64,000 nucleotides of DNA. It comes from Sphingobacterium sp. SGR-19. GTDB taxonomy: Bacteria; Bacteroidota; Bacteroidia; Sphingobacteriales; Sphingobacteriaceae. Each line of letters opens with the position of its first letter. Position 1 is the first letter of the stretch. Location of the stretch: assembly GCF_011043555.1 (NCBI RefSeq), contig NZ_JAAKGS010000002.1, positions 310,001-374,000 of the forward strand. Direction: 5' to 3'. Under the pieces are notes generated by a model. That model was not told where the DNA came from and did no database searches. It saw nothing but the letters and a program-made list of their open reading frames with translations. Positions 42,476-52,315 of the stretch are shown one piece after another. The translations under genes and the position numbers were made by a program.

Positions 42476-42991
42476 TTAACTTTTACGCTTATATACCGGC
42501 ACAGTAGAGCAAGGCTCTCCATACATGATGCTCTTGACAACTTTGCTTAATCCAAGGGTAAATTTAATAAACGCTGATTCCGGCACATAGATTTCTCCAC
42601 ATCCCTTTACCACAACTCGTTCATCTTGATAGGCGCTAAAGTCAATCTGGTCTAATGTCTGTGTAAACAAATTGTCTAATACGGTTTCTTCATTACCAAA
42701 ATGTACCGAAATCGCATACGGTTCAAGTCTATTCGCAAGAAGCATATAGGCCCAGGTAGGAACGATCGCGTCTGTTGAGCAAATAATGCCGATGTGTTTA
42801 TTCTGATATTGACTCCAATCGTGTTCCTTAATAAATGTTCGAAAATCTTTCTCCTTTAATATAAGCCCGTGAAATAAATTGTCTTTGATGTCATACACTA
42901 CAATTTCTTCTTTTGGCGCATAATTCGCCAAATCAATGGTAATTAGACCACTTTGGGCTACTTTATTGACGATATTTTCCTGAATGTCCAT
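42476..42991 (-). CDS. DUF2480 family protein
   Basis: 171 residues, cytosolic, no signal peptide. The pattern IVNKVAQSGLITIDLANYAP, HIGIICSTDAIVPTWAYMLL and VVKGCGEIYVPESAFIKFT matches DUF2480, a family confined mainly to Bacteroidota, often near Fe-S assembly genes (general knowledge). No catalytic motif is apparent. A terminator-like hairpin at 43001-43032 separates it from ppiD upstream. Confidence 0.88.
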   Translation of the reverse strand: MDIQENIVNKVAQSGLITIDLANYAPKEEIVVYDIKDNLFHGLILKEKDFRTFIKEHDWSQYQNKHIGIICSTDAIVPTWAYMLLANRLEPYAISVHFGNEETVLDNLFTQTLDQIDFSAYQDERVVVKGCGEIYVPESAFIKFTLGLSKVVKSIMYGEPCSTVPVYKRKS

Positions 42992-43000
42992 ACGATATTA

Positions 43001-43032
43001 AAACAAAAAGCCGGACACCAATATGTCCGGCT
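43001..43032 (-). terminator. Rho-independent terminator after the PpiD-like gene
   Basis: AGCCGGACA (43009-43017) and TGTCCGGCT (43024-43032) form a perfect 9-bp stem with a 6-base loop. Read on the minus strand it is followed by TTTTGTTT (complement of 43001-43008). It starts 21 bases after the stop of the 43053-45161 gene. Confidence 0.88.
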
Positions 43033-43052
43033 ATAAAGTTACTTATTATATC

Positions 43053-45161
43053 CTAATAGAATCTAATGCGATTGTCATGAATATCAGCTTTGTGTTGAAG
43101 AGCTTGATAAATCGCCCCCCAAGAGCGCTGCGCTTTTGCTGTCTGCATTTGTTGCTTTTGATTATTGATATCGCTAGCCACAAGTTTAGTAGGATTGACA
43201 AAGCCGGTCACCTGCACGGCATATACGCCTTGCTCGCCTTTCACAGCTTTGGACAGTTTGTTGGGTTGCAAGCCAAATGCCGCTCCTACAACGGCAGGTT
43301 CCATCGCGACGCCCGGAAGTACTGGATTTGCCATAACAATATTCTCGATATCGACAGCTGCTTTATCTAATTTTTGTGCCACTTGATCTATCGATGACGC
43401 ACCGCTCAACGCATTGTTGAGCTTTTCGGTAAGCATTTTTGCTTTTACTTCATTGCGTACACGAGCTTCGATTTGTGGTTTTACCGCTTCTAAGGAAAGC
43501 GTGCCTTTAGGTTGCACGTCCACGACGCGGGCAACAACAAAATGATCTTCGGTATCAAATATCCGTTCTGAAACTTCTCCTTTTTCAGCTTCAAACGCCC
43601 AACGAACAAGGTCTCTGGGTACTTCAACACCATTGAACGTATTATCCATTGGCACGACGCGTTCTGCTTTATGTACTGTAGTACTTTGTTTATTCGCAAC
43701 TTCTGCAAAGTTTTTGCTATTTGCCTCACCAAAGAAGTTATTTGCTTGGGTATATGCAGCATCTGTCGTAGCTTTGCCGCTGTTGATAACCTTATCTATA
43801 ATAGCCGCTTTAACAATTTTCGAATTACCAATCTGTTTCTCGATCCGAATAATGTGCGTTCCGAAACGGCTATTAACGATAGCCACCTCACCAACCTTGC
43901 CGGAAAATACAGCTTCGTCGAATTCTGGAACCATTTGGCCACGTGGGAAAGTACCTAAGTCACCACCATTTACTTTGCTGCCTTGATCCGTACTGAACTG
44001 GATAGCAAGAGCGGAGAAGCTCTCTCCTTGCTGGATCAACTGTTTGATGGAATCTGCTTTCGCCTGTGCTTTATCGATACCGCCTTCTGCTGTTGTGTTC
44101 AATAAAATATGCGAAGCTTTGACGGAGTCTGGACTAAATTTGGCATCTACGACCTTGGCTATTTCAAATCTGTCGTTAGATAAGAAAGGCCCCACTGTTG
44201 TGCCAACAGGTGCATTGAAGATCACAGAATCCAATGCTGGACTAACCTGTCCTTTGCGTAGATAAGTATATGGATATTTCGTGTCAGAGTTTACAGTCGA
44301 AAATAGCGAGTCTGTAGTCGAATTCACAAGTTCTGACTTCAATTGCTCAATGACAGACTTTGTGGCTGCTGTATCGTTAGCAGTAGGCCTGGCGTCAAAC
44401 AATACATACTCTATCGTTCTGGTTTCCTCTTGATTTTCGAATGCATTTTGGTGTGCATCGTAGTATGCTTTGTAATCCGAATCGGTTAATTTGATTTCTG
44501 AATCTTTCACCGAGGAATAATCAAGCATTAAATATTTAAAGTTTGCCAATTTACTACGTTGGTTATACTCTTCCTCAGCTTCCAACGATGTAACATACAC
44601 GCTGTTGGTCAATAGGTTCGAATACTTTTCGTTCAAACGTTCGTTGCGGATATTTTCTAGAAGCATCTCCCACTGCTGGCGCATTTCCGGTGTTCCTTGA
44701 CTATTAATTTGTGAAAGGAATGTGTTCAACTGGTTTTTATCGAATACGCCCGTTTCAGGATTGGTAAATGCTTGAATAATTTGTGGGGAAGGATTAGCAC
44801 CCGATACCAAGCTATTTAGCTCATCCCGTCCTACAGAAAGACCTATTTTCTCAATCTCCTGCTTCAAAAGCTCTTGCGAGATAAATTGATTCCAAACTTG
44901 CTGTACCGCATAATTACGCATCTGAGGGGATGTTGTTCCTCCCATTTGCTGTTGGTACATCGCCGTGGTTTGGTCAACCTGTGCGTTAAATACTTGGTAA
45001 TCGATGGATTCTCCATTTACACTACCCACTTGATTTTGATTCTTCATCCAAAAAGGAGTTCCATAGCTGATGATATCTCCCAATAAAAACGCAATAATTG
45101 CTAAACCAATGACAGTTACTACCAACCCCGCTCGGTTCCGCAAATAGCTCATTAATCCCAT
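43053..45161 (-). CDS. PpiD/SurA-type membrane-anchored peptidyl-prolyl isomerase
   Basis: 702 residues. One N-terminal membrane anchor (~12-34, AGLVVTVIGLAIIAFLLGDI), a SurA_N-like chaperone region, then a parvulin rotamase domain (~340-440: VKASHILLNT, GGDLGTFPRGQMVPEFDEAVF, FGTHIIRI) and a C-terminal chaperone-like part. Assists folding of outer membrane proteins in the periplasm. Located between lptC and DUF2480, consistent with envelope biogenesis. Confidence 0.9.
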   Translation of the reverse strand: MGLMSYLRNRAGLVVTVIGLAIIAFLLGDIISYGTPFWMKNQNQVGSVNGESIDYQVFNAQVDQTTAMYQQQMGGTTSPQMRNYAVQQVWNQFISQELLKQEIEKIGLSVGRDELNSLVSGANPSPQIIQAFTNPETGVFDKNQLNTFLSQINSQGTPEMRQQWEMLLENIRNERLNEKYSNLLTNSVYVTSLEAEEEYNQRSKLANFKYLMLDYSSVKDSEIKLTDSDYKAYYDAHQNAFENQEETRTIEYVLFDARPTANDTAATKSVIEQLKSELVNSTTDSLFSTVNSDTKYPYTYLRKGQVSPALDSVIFNAPVGTTVGPFLSNDRFEIAKVVDAKFSPDSVKASHILLNTTAEGGIDKAQAKADSIKQLIQQGESFSALAIQFSTDQGSKVNGGDLGTFPRGQMVPEFDEAVFSGKVGEVAIVNSRFGTHIIRIEKQIGNSKIVKAAIIDKVINSGKATTDAAYTQANNFFGEANSKNFAEVANKQSTTVHKAERVVPMDNTFNGVEVPRDLVRWAFEAEKGEVSERIFDTEDHFVVARVVDVQPKGTLSLEAVKPQIEARVRNEVKAKMLTEKLNNALSGASSIDQVAQKLDKAAVDIENIVMANPVLPGVAMEPAVVGAAFGLQPNKLSKAVKGEQGVYAVQVTGFVNPTKLVASDINNQKQQMQTAKAQRSWGAIYQALQHKADIHDNRIRFY

Positions 45162-45265
45162 AGTCTATATACTCTGTTTATTCAGTTACTTAATTGACCT
45201 TTATTAAAAACAAGGCGCAAGATACGACTTTTATGAAAAAAAAATAAAAAATTGTTTGCCACATC

Positions 45266-45871
45266 TTAATTACCGAAAGAAGGAAGCTGCTGGTCACCCG
45301 AAGGGATATAGAAACCAGTCATATTTTGCCCGTCAATTTTTTTGAAATCGGTGTCCGAAATGAAGGAAGTAGCTTGTAAACTCCCGCGTTGATCTTTGAA
45401 GTCGAAGGTGATAGGAACCGAATTATAATAGATGTTCTTTTTTTGGTCGAGGAAAAGCTCCTCGGTTTTAATTATTGATCCGTCTACCATATTGACCACC
45501 ACATTTTTGCGAAATTCAATTAATTCCTCTTTTACTTTTTGAACAGCATAATCGGAGCGTATGCGCTGAGATTCTTCGCCATGTTCGTCGAAAAAGCGTA
45601 TCAATACACCTTGTTGAAATTCGTACATTCCTATGCTGTCTGGGTATTCGCGCAGTTCGGGGGCTGTCAGCTCCGCTTTTACTTTTGCAGAATCACTGTA
45701 GGTCACTGTTACATCTTTGGAAACGTTTACGTTCTCTTCCTGTTGTATATTCGCAATCTTTTCGACATCCCTCAGATCATTCTCACAGGCCATAAATACA
45801 ATTGTCCCTAACAACATGTATATCGCTAAGGACAGTTTTTTGTAAATATTATGGATAGGGAAAAGATGCAT
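45266..45871 (-). CDS. lptC: LptC-like LPS export periplasmic lipoprotein
   Basis: 201 residues from the ATG at 45869-45871, two bases after the upstream gene's stop; an in-frame ATG at 45901 would overlap it. Signal segment and lipobox VFMAC suggest a lipoprotein, as in many Bacteroidota LptC proteins. LptC beta-jellyroll-like text: VTVTYSDSAKVKAELTAPEL, GVLIRFFDEHGEESQRIRSD, VVVNMVDGSIIKTEELFLDQ. It would link LptB2FG to LptA in LPS transport. No other lpt gene is in the window. Confidence 0.85.
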   Translation of the reverse strand: MHLFPIHNIYKKLSLAIYMLLGTIVFMACENDLRDVEKIANIQQEENVNVSKDVTVTYSDSAKVKAELTAPELREYPDSIGMYEFQQGVLIRFFDEHGEESQRIRSDYAVQKVKEELIEFRKNVVVNMVDGSIIKTEELFLDQKKNIYYNSVPITFDFKDQRGSLQATSFISDTDFKKIDGQNMTGFYIPSGDQQLPSFGN

Positions 45872-45873
45872 CG

Positions 45874-47202
45874 CTAGTCCAGACTTCGGCGAATAAACCA
45901 AGAGTCGTTAATCGTGAAACCAAAATTAATATTGATATACCGCTCTCGTACCAAATTGTGATGGAGTGAACCCTGTTGTCCGAACTCGGCTGAAATATTG
46001 ATTTGAGAGAACGTACGACCGAAATTTGTTTCTGGTAGAGGTAAGCCAAGTCCTACGCTAACAGCCATGTCATTAATCCGTTGGTTCCTGTATACTATCG
46101 GCGTTTGGTTATAACGGAATCCTAAACGGTAATCTACCTGATTCCAATAACGTACCGAAGTGGGATCAGGTTTGATTTGTCCACCTATGGCAAAACCATA
46201 GCTTTTTTCCAGTTTACTTTGGCCTTCCAAAACTTCGAACTTCGACCAATCTGCGTAATTAAAATCAGCACCTATCAACCAATTGTATCCTTTTGACAAG
46301 GTGAAGCCAACATTATGCTTTAAAGGAAGCTGAAGCTTTTTGGTAGCAAAAGTTCCCGTACTAATGGTGTCTAGTGGAGGGGCAATATAATCTTCGTCAA
46401 AATTATTTTCGAAGATCGTAATAATCCGACTTGGTTTTGCATTGATCTTATTGTTTAAGGTTCCCGTATAACCTAATGTCAGATTATACTTCTTGCTGAT
46501 GGATTTGCTGTACTGAATCCCGTAATCAACAGTTACCCCCCGGATGTTACGGGTCTCTTTTAGTTCTGCCGGATAGGCAGAAAGATCGCTTAGAAACTTG
46601 ACTTGGGTAATATCGTAAAGATTTCCAAAAAGAAAACCCGCGTTGGCACCTATACTCAGTCCTTTAATCGGTGATACACCGTAACCTAAATAAGCTTTAT
46701 TTATTCCTCCTTCTCCGAATATCTGCTTTTCGTAAACTAGATCACCTATAGATTCTACATTTCTTGACGAATAACCTACGTCCGAAAATGGGAGTAATCC
46801 GAAAGAAAATCCGCCGTACTTTTGTAGGGGTATGCCTATAGCAATATGCCCAAAAGCAAAATCGGCCGTGTTGTCGCTCATATTATCTCTTGATAATTGA
46901 GTGAAATTGCCATACATGCCTGCTTCTAAGACCGTACGGTTCAGACCCGAATAGGAGGCAGGGTTGGCAATGTTCAACGTAGGAAGTCCAGTGAGATACC
47001 TTACCCCGGTGGAGATACCGCCCATAGCACGTGTTTGTGGCAATAAGTCGTTTCGCATTTGTCCCAAACCAAATTGTGAATAAGGAGAATGGGAGGTAGA
47101 TCTTTGCGCATATGCCTGTTGAATGCTAAATAAGCTTAATCCTAACAACAGCCGCATTGCTATTTTGGTAAAACTTCCTATTGAATTTCTGTGCATGGTC
47201 AA
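45874..47202 (-). CDS. Outer membrane beta-barrel protein of unknown function
   Basis: 442 residues; start could be the ATG at 47202 or 47196. Signal peptide ending AYAQ. The body alternates polar and aromatic residues with Gly-rich turns (SPYSQFGLGQMRND, TRAMGGISTGVR, LNIANPASYSGLN, FGHIAIGIPLQKYGGFSFGL), typical of FadL-like Bacteroidota barrels, and ends in a short strand (FTINDSWFIRRSLD). It directly precedes lptC, separated by two bases. Substrate unknown. Confidence 0.75.
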   Translation of the reverse strand: MTMHRNSIGSFTKIAMRLLLGLSLFSIQQAYAQRSTSHSPYSQFGLGQMRNDLLPQTRAMGGISTGVRYLTGLPTLNIANPASYSGLNRTVLEAGMYGNFTQLSRDNMSDNTADFAFGHIAIGIPLQKYGGFSFGLLPFSDVGYSSRNVESIGDLVYEKQIFGEGGINKAYLGYGVSPIKGLSIGANAGFLFGNLYDITQVKFLSDLSAYPAELKETRNIRGVTVDYGIQYSKSISKKYNLTLGYTGTLNNKINAKPSRIITIFENNFDEDYIAPPLDTISTGTFATKKLQLPLKHNVGFTLSKGYNWLIGADFNYADWSKFEVLEGQSKLEKSYGFAIGGQIKPDPTSVRYWNQVDYRLGFRYNQTPIVYRNQRINDMAVSVGLGLPLPETNFGRTFSQINISAEFGQQGSLHHNLVRERYININFGFTINDSWFIRRSLD

Positions 47203-47326
47203 AATTTGCTACAAAACTATCTAATTTTTAACTATTCCGTTAGTTCTATTTGTTAAAAAAGGTTAATCGGTTGGCGCTTAGTGATTTGTGCGTCACGACT
47301 AGATGGTACCTACAAACTTTTCTACA

Positions 47327-48310
47327 TTAAACAAACTGGAAATAGATAATGGCGGCTACGATAACAAGGTATAATGTTTCGTACACCCATTTTGACTTTG
47401 AATTAGTGAAGTAGAATGCAAGATAAATGGCAATTGGAGGGGCGCAAAGCAAAAAATGGTTGATGGTAATATGATTGTTAAGATAAAAAGAACCTAAGGT
47501 CAACAATACCATAAAAAATAGCAGTTGGAAAGATTTGCGTAAATGAACTACACTCCTGAAGAAATGCTCTTTCAGCACGACAAGAAAAAACAGCAAAGCG
47601 ATGGCGATCGGAATAATAACGAGGTAGTCATACATGTTAAGGGATAACTCGGTGGGAAAAGCGTAACCAAGCGGTTTAAAAATGGCAAAGAATTCTTGTA
47701 GGCGTCCGATCCAATAGTAAATAACGCCCAAAAGAAAATATATAGTAGAAAAACCTAATAACGGCGTTGTCCACTCTCGCCAGCTAAACGGACGGAAGAT
47801 CAGCAAACTTATCCATAAGAGCAACATCATCACCATAAATGGGAAATAAATCAAGCTTCCGATGGCAACAATCATCCCCAGTTCAAACATCAACCCTTTT
47901 ATATCATGTTGCTTATAGATGTTAAACAGCTTGCCAAGCATCCATATCGTAATAAAATTACAAATAAGCGGGGGGGAGAGTACCAAAAATGGCGTAAACA
48001 AGCTGACCAGCGTCATATACATTAATGCTGGGGTGAAATTAGGTTTGCCCAGAAGGTTAAAGTTGTTGACTACCCTGTTTAGGAAAAATGCTTGGAGTAG
48101 TGTCAGGATTAAGGTAATCATTACATTCTCTCCAGGAGCCAGTCCAGAGCCTATGCGTATCCCGATGAGGTTGTTAATTGCAGGCTCAAATAATATAGGT
48201 GTGATGTGATCCGGAAGACTAAGGAAAATGCCTAAACATAGAACCAAACCGATAGCTGATACCAAAACAATATTGATTGGCGTAAATTTTCGATGTTGGT
48301 TTATGATCAT
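47327..48310 (-). CDS. Polytopic inner membrane protein, DUF6427-like
   Basis: 327 residues with about nine hydrophobic segments and short polar loops (e.g. VSAIGLVLCLGIFLSLP, LIYFPFMVMMLLLWISLLIF, LVIIPIAIALLFFLVVL). HKFTPIN-like N-terminus with RPFSWREWTTPLLG in a loop, resembling the Bacteroidota DUF6427 group. Role unknown. It sits downstream of the ccmD gene by 7 bases and may be cotranscribed with the haem-export genes. Confidence 0.7.
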   Translation of the reverse strand: MIINQHRKFTPINIVLVSAIGLVLCLGIFLSLPDHITPILFEPAINNLIGIRIGSGLAPGENVMITLILTLLQAFFLNRVVNNFNLLGKPNFTPALMYMTLVSLFTPFLVLSPPLICNFITIWMLGKLFNIYKQHDIKGLMFELGMIVAIGSLIYFPFMVMMLLLWISLLIFRPFSWREWTTPLLGFSTIYFLLGVIYYWIGRLQEFFAIFKPLGYAFPTELSLNMYDYLVIIPIAIALLFFLVVLKEHFFRSVVHLRKSFQLLFFMVLLTLGSFYLNNHITINHFLLCAPPIAIYLAFYFTNSKSKWVYETLYLVIVAAIIYFQFV

Positions 48311-48317
48311 TATCCGA

Positions 48318-48515
48318 CTACTTCTCTAGTTTCTTGATACGTCTATCTAGCATAAATAGGAATATACCCAAAACGATAAAAATAGTTAGCAACACGAGCA
48401 CTACAACGTATATCTTTCCGGAACTACGAAGGTCCGTCGCCATTTCTATTTGGTTTTGAGCAAATGTATAGCTACTTGTTAGGAAAAGCAGTAAAATTGT
48501 AATTATCTTTTTCAT
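48318..48515 (-). CDS. CcmD-like small membrane protein
   Basis: 65 residues: signal peptide (ends TFAQ), a short spacer, one membrane helix (IYVVVLVLLTIFIVLGIFLFML) and the CcmD-type basic tail DRRIKKLEK. Position directly after ccmC supports the call. CcmD helps release haem-loaded CcmE from CcmABC in cytochrome c maturation. The signal-peptide form is usual for Bacteroidota. Confidence 0.8.
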   Translation of the reverse strand: MKKIITILLLFLTSSYTFAQNQIEMATDLRSSGKIYVVVLVLLTIFIVLGIFLFMLDRRIKKLEK

Positions 48516-48538
48516 GATGATCAGGGGGGGCTATAAGA

Positions 48539-49204
48539 TTAATCGATGAAGTTTCTTTTGTTTTCTAGAAGGCGCACACGGTACCGTAGGGTACATATCC
48601 AAACACCGATGAGTATCCAACCGATAATTGCCATATAAAATACAGGACGCATTTGATTGTCCATATCCAGGTCGCCAAATGTTCCGTTACCACCGCTTCC
48701 GGGATGCAAGGAGTCCGTCATTTTGGGCATGATGTACATCAATACAATCATGATAGGGAATGCAAAAATATTATATATTGCGGATATCTTGCCTCTTTTC
48801 TGTTCTTCTTCCAATGCATTCCGTAAAACAAGATAAGCTAGATACATCAGCGTCGCGATTGCCGAACCGTTCGTTTTAGCGTCGTTAGGCCATGCCATCC
48901 CCCACGTGATATTGGCCCATTGCATGCCCGTTAGTAGACCGATGATACAGAAAACAATACCCGTATTGACGGCCTCAACAGCAATTAAATCGTCGTTCAT
49001 ACGTCCACTGTTCAGATAACGTATACTATAAATAACAGATATAAGGTAAAGGGCGAACATAGCGAACCACATGGGTACATGGAAATACACATTGCGGATG
49101 GTCTCGTGCAAAAGGAACAAAGCGGGAACGGGGCCGAGGAAGCCTACGACAATACTAGCAGCCACCATAACTAGTCCCAAAATTTTCCACCAAGATTGTC
49201 TCAT
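48539..49204 (-). CDS. ccmC: Haem exporter subunit CcmC
   Basis: 221 residues, six hydrophobic segments. Haem-handling features: VYFHVPMWFAMFAL with the conserved His, and a relaxed WWD motif ITWGMAWPNDAKTNG. A second His (SLHPGSGG) lies in the last periplasmic loop. Attaches haem to CcmE on the outer face of the inner membrane. Between ccmB (12-base gap) and ccmD. Confidence 0.9.
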   Translation of the reverse strand: MRQSWWKILGLVMVAASIVVGFLGPVPALFLLHETIRNVYFHVPMWFAMFALYLISVIYSIRYLNSGRMNDDLIAVEAVNTGIVFCIIGLLTGMQWANITWGMAWPNDAKTNGSAIATLMYLAYLVLRNALEEEQKRGKISAIYNIFAFPIMIVLMYIMPKMTDSLHPGSGGNGTFGDLDMDNQMRPVFYMAIIGWILIGVWICTLRYRVRLLENKRNFID

Positions 49205-49216
49205 GATTCGAAAGAA

Positions 49217-49876
49217 TTAATCACGCCAAAGATAAGGAAATAACAATAAAGAAATGGTAATCGTAATTACATTAATTGCCAGCAGGACGAGTATTTCATT
49301 GGTACTTTCGCCCCTTGGTATTCCTGTTAACGCATTTTGAGATAAAGTAATTAAGACGATAAGCAGCGGTATAATAACCGGGAAACTCAATACCGCCATG
49401 AGGGTGCTGTTATTGCCCGCCTTGGCACTGATGCCTGACACCATGGTAAATACCGACGCAAAGCTAATGCTGCCTAGTAAAACTGCTGCTATATACAAAA
49501 ATGGATCGCCGACAGGATTACTAAACGTGATGCTATAAGCCGAGTAAGCAATCACCGACAATAAGACCATTACCAATGTATTGTATATTATTTTGGATAA
49601 TATGATAGCGTGTGGGCTGATTAAGGTATAATAATAAAGCTGACGGTTTTGACTTTCTTGAACAAAGCTTCGGTTAATAGCGTTGACGCTCGCAAAGAGC
49701 ATAATTATCCAGAACAAGGCATTCCAAACGAGTGTATCTACAGATTTGAATGCTTGATAACAAACAAATACTGTAGATACAACATATAATAAGATACCAT
49801 TTATCGCGTATTTAGAACGCCACTCAAGAACGATATCTTTATAAACTAAAGTTTTTACCTGTTGGAGTGTATTCAT
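49217..49876 (-). CDS. ccmB: Haem exporter subunit CcmB
   Basis: 219 residues, six hydrophobic segments, starting with the CcmB-type QVKTLVYKDIVLEWRSKYAING and containing NRSFVQESQNRQLYYYTLIS, a loop typical of CcmB. Membrane permease of the CcmAB complex. The ATPase ccmA is not in the window. Confidence 0.92.
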   Translation of the reverse strand: MNTLQQVKTLVYKDIVLEWRSKYAINGILLYVVSTVFVCYQAFKSVDTLVWNALFWIIMLFASVNAINRSFVQESQNRQLYYYTLISPHAIILSKIIYNTLVMVLLSVIAYSAYSITFSNPVGDPFLYIAAVLLGSISFASVFTMVSGISAKAGNNSTLMAVLSFPVIIPLLIVLITLSQNALTGIPRGESTNEILVLLAINVITITISLLLFPYLWRD

Positions 49877-49934
49877 GTGCGCAGCAAAGATACAAATACT
49901 TGTGCTCGAAACCGCGCCGACCCCAAATTAAGTA

Positions 49935-50309
49935 TTAAGCTTTATCTAGTTCCGATTTCGCTTTCTCAATAACGTCTTCGGCGTTGCTTTCTGCTTCATT
50001 TACAGCTTTGGAAGCTTTGTCAGCCCATTTTCCAGCCTTCTCGGAAGCCATGTCTGCTACGTGTTTGCCTTTTTCGACAGCCTTGCCCTTTAAGTTCTCT
50101 AATTCGTCCTTAGCTGATTTTGCAAATTTAGCTGCACGTTTCGCCTCTTTTTTTGAGAGTTCCTTAATGGACTTTGTAAGGTCTTTAACGCCTTTATTCG
50201 CCCGCTCCAATTGTTCTTTACCATCATCTGTTGCTAAGAAATAATAGGCAGCCGCACCAGCAGCTAAACCAACAAGCGCAAATGTGATTAGTCCATTTTT
50301 ATTTTTCAT
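49935..50309 (-). CDS. YtxH domain-containing protein
   Basis: 124 residues. One N-terminal membrane segment (LITFALVGLAAGAAAYYFLA) with a short Lys/Asn start, then a long Ala/Lys/Glu amphipathic helix (ELSKKEAKRAAKFAKSAKDE, KAVEKGKHVADMASEKAG) as in YtxH/GvpT-like stress proteins. Probably a membrane-attached coiled coil. Function unknown. Likely its own transcription unit. Confidence 0.85.
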   Translation of the reverse strand: MKNKNGLITFALVGLAAGAAAYYFLATDDGKEQLERANKGVKDLTKSIKELSKKEAKRAAKFAKSAKDELENLKGKAVEKGKHVADMASEKAGKWADKASKAVNEAESNAEDVIEKAKSELDKA

Positions 50310-50422
50310 AATATCCTTTTTTTACTTACTTAATAATACTTTATCCGTAACTCTTTGCTATCTTAACAGATAAAGTTTGAAAATTGTTTTAGTAAGGATG
50401 GATTTTTTATAAAAGATTTTCG

Positions 50423-52261
50423 CTAATTCAATTTTACTTGCTGTATAGATTGTAAAGAGTAAAGATGGTGATAAAGGCCGACACCTTTTGACATGAGCTC
50501 CACGTGATTTCCGATATCCGATACTTTTCCGTTTTCGATGACCACAATTTGATCTGCATCCCTAATTGTGCTTAACCGATGTGCAATGATGACCGATGTG
50601 CGGTTGCGCATAAGTTCTTCCAAAGCTAATTGCACCAATCGCTCAGATTCAGAATCTAAGGAGGAGGTTGCTTCGTCCAGGATGAGGATGGCAGGGTCTT
50701 TCAGTAAAGCACGTGCGATGGCAATACGCTGGCGTTGCCCGCCGGACAGTTTTACACCGCGTTCTCCGACAAGGGTATCGTAGCCTTGAGGGAAAGCCAT
50801 AATAAACTCGTGCGCATTTGCTCGTTTTGCAGCTTCTATGATATCCTCCGCGTTTGCGTCCAACCGACCATATCCAATGTTCTCACGGATCGTGCCGCCA
50901 AATAACAATACATCCTGTGGAACAATGGCCACTTGATTACGGATATCCGTCAAGGAATAGACTGAGCTATCTTTTCCATCGTAATCAATTGACCCTGACG
51001 TCGGCTTATAAAATTGTAAAATAAGCGAGGCAATAGTCGATTTTCCAGTACCGCTTGGCCCAACTAACGCCAATTTTTTTCCGGCATCCACATGAAACGA
51101 AATATCTTTTAGAATCGGGATATCCGGACGGGAGGGATAAGTGAAGCCCACATGGTTGAAGGTAAGCGCACCTTGCATGGGTATTTCGATATCATTGTTG
51201 CTTTCTGATATGTCTATCGACTCTGGTTTTTCGTCTAAAATATCGAGCACGCGTTCACTGGCTCCGATGGAGCGTTGTATATTGGCGTATAGCTCGGGAA
51301 AACTTCCCATCGATCCGGCGACAAACATCGAATATAGAATATAGGTTGTGAGATCACCTACAGAAATATCTCCCTGTGAAACGAGTGAGGCGCCGTACCA
51401 GATAACCACCACAATAGCGCCAAGAATACAGGAGATGATAAAGGAGGCGAAGATCCCGCGATAGGTTGCTCCTTTAACAGCCAGTTTCACGACAGCATCG
51501 AGTTTGTGGGCATAACGGTTGGTCTCATAATATTCATTTACAAACGCCTTGACATTGCTGATGCCTAACAATGTTTCTTGTACAATGGTATTGGAGTCAG
51601 CTAGTTGATCTTGTGCCTGTCGAGATAAATTGCGTATAAAGCGGCCAAAGACAATGGCGATGACAATAATAACCGGTAGAATGGAGAGGTTCATCAACGC
51701 CATCTTGGGAGAAACAAATACCAAAAGGCATACCCCCGAAGCCAGAATGATCGCCTGTCTCAGTATTTCTGCCAATGTCGTTGTCAGCGTATCTTGAATC
51801 TGGGCCAAATCGGTAGAAAGACGGCTGTTTAATTCTCCCACTCGTCTATTGGCAAAGAACTCAATTGGCAAGGTAATGAGCTTATGATAACTGTCTTTAC
51901 GGATACTGGCTAACGCTTTTTCTGCTATTTCGACAAAAAGCCGTATCCTACCAAAAGATACGATCGATAAAAACAAGAGCAATACCATCGAAATCGCGCC
52001 AATACTGAATACGCTGGCGGGCAACCATGGGTAGGTCTGTCGACCTTGGGCTGCATCTACCATGGCGCCGAGAAGAGCGGGAAGAGTCAGCATGGTCAAA
52101 CTAGACAGGATAAGAAAAAACATACCCAATATAAATTTACCTCTATACGGTTTTAAATAGGTGAAAATTTTTAATGCCTTCTTTAGTAATTCTTTACTAA
52201 GCTTGGGTTTGGGTAATTCTTCTGATTGTGTATTACCACTGTTCAAACGCGATCTCGCCAT
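50423..52261 (-). CDS. MsbA-like ABC exporter (fused permease and ATPase)
   Basis: 612 residues. Six-helix ABC transmembrane domain (~45-330), then the nucleotide-binding domain (~365-600): Walker A GPSGTGKSTI, Q-loop VAIVPQDVLLFGGTIRENI, signature LSGGQRQRIAIARALL, Walker B AILILDEATSSLDSESE and IIAHRLSTIRDAD. A half-transporter that would form a homodimer. The sequence fits MsbA-type lipid A flippases or multidrug exporters; substrate cannot be fixed. Transcribed toward the YtxH gene. Confidence 0.93.
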   Translation of the reverse strand: MARSRLNSGNTQSEELPKPKLSKELLKKALKIFTYLKPYRGKFILGMFFLILSSLTMLTLPALLGAMVDAAQGRQTYPWLPASVFSIGAISMVLLLFLSIVSFGRIRLFVEIAEKALASIRKDSYHKLITLPIEFFANRRVGELNSRLSTDLAQIQDTLTTTLAEILRQAIILASGVCLLVFVSPKMALMNLSILPVIIVIAIVFGRFIRNLSRQAQDQLADSNTIVQETLLGISNVKAFVNEYYETNRYAHKLDAVVKLAVKGATYRGIFASFIISCILGAIVVVIWYGASLVSQGDISVGDLTTYILYSMFVAGSMGSFPELYANIQRSIGASERVLDILDEKPESIDISESNNDIEIPMQGALTFNHVGFTYPSRPDIPILKDISFHVDAGKKLALVGPSGTGKSTIASLILQFYKPTSGSIDYDGKDSSVYSLTDIRNQVAIVPQDVLLFGGTIRENIGYGRLDANAEDIIEAAKRANAHEFIMAFPQGYDTLVGERGVKLSGGQRQRIAIARALLKDPAILILDEATSSLDSESERLVQLALEELMRNRTSVIIAHRLSTIRDADQIVVIENGKVSDIGNHVELMSKGVGLYHHLYSLQSIQQVKLN

Positions 52262-52315
52262 TCTTCAACTCGAATTATTAGAGAGCAAAAATACGGTATT
52301 ATTTATGTGGCCTTA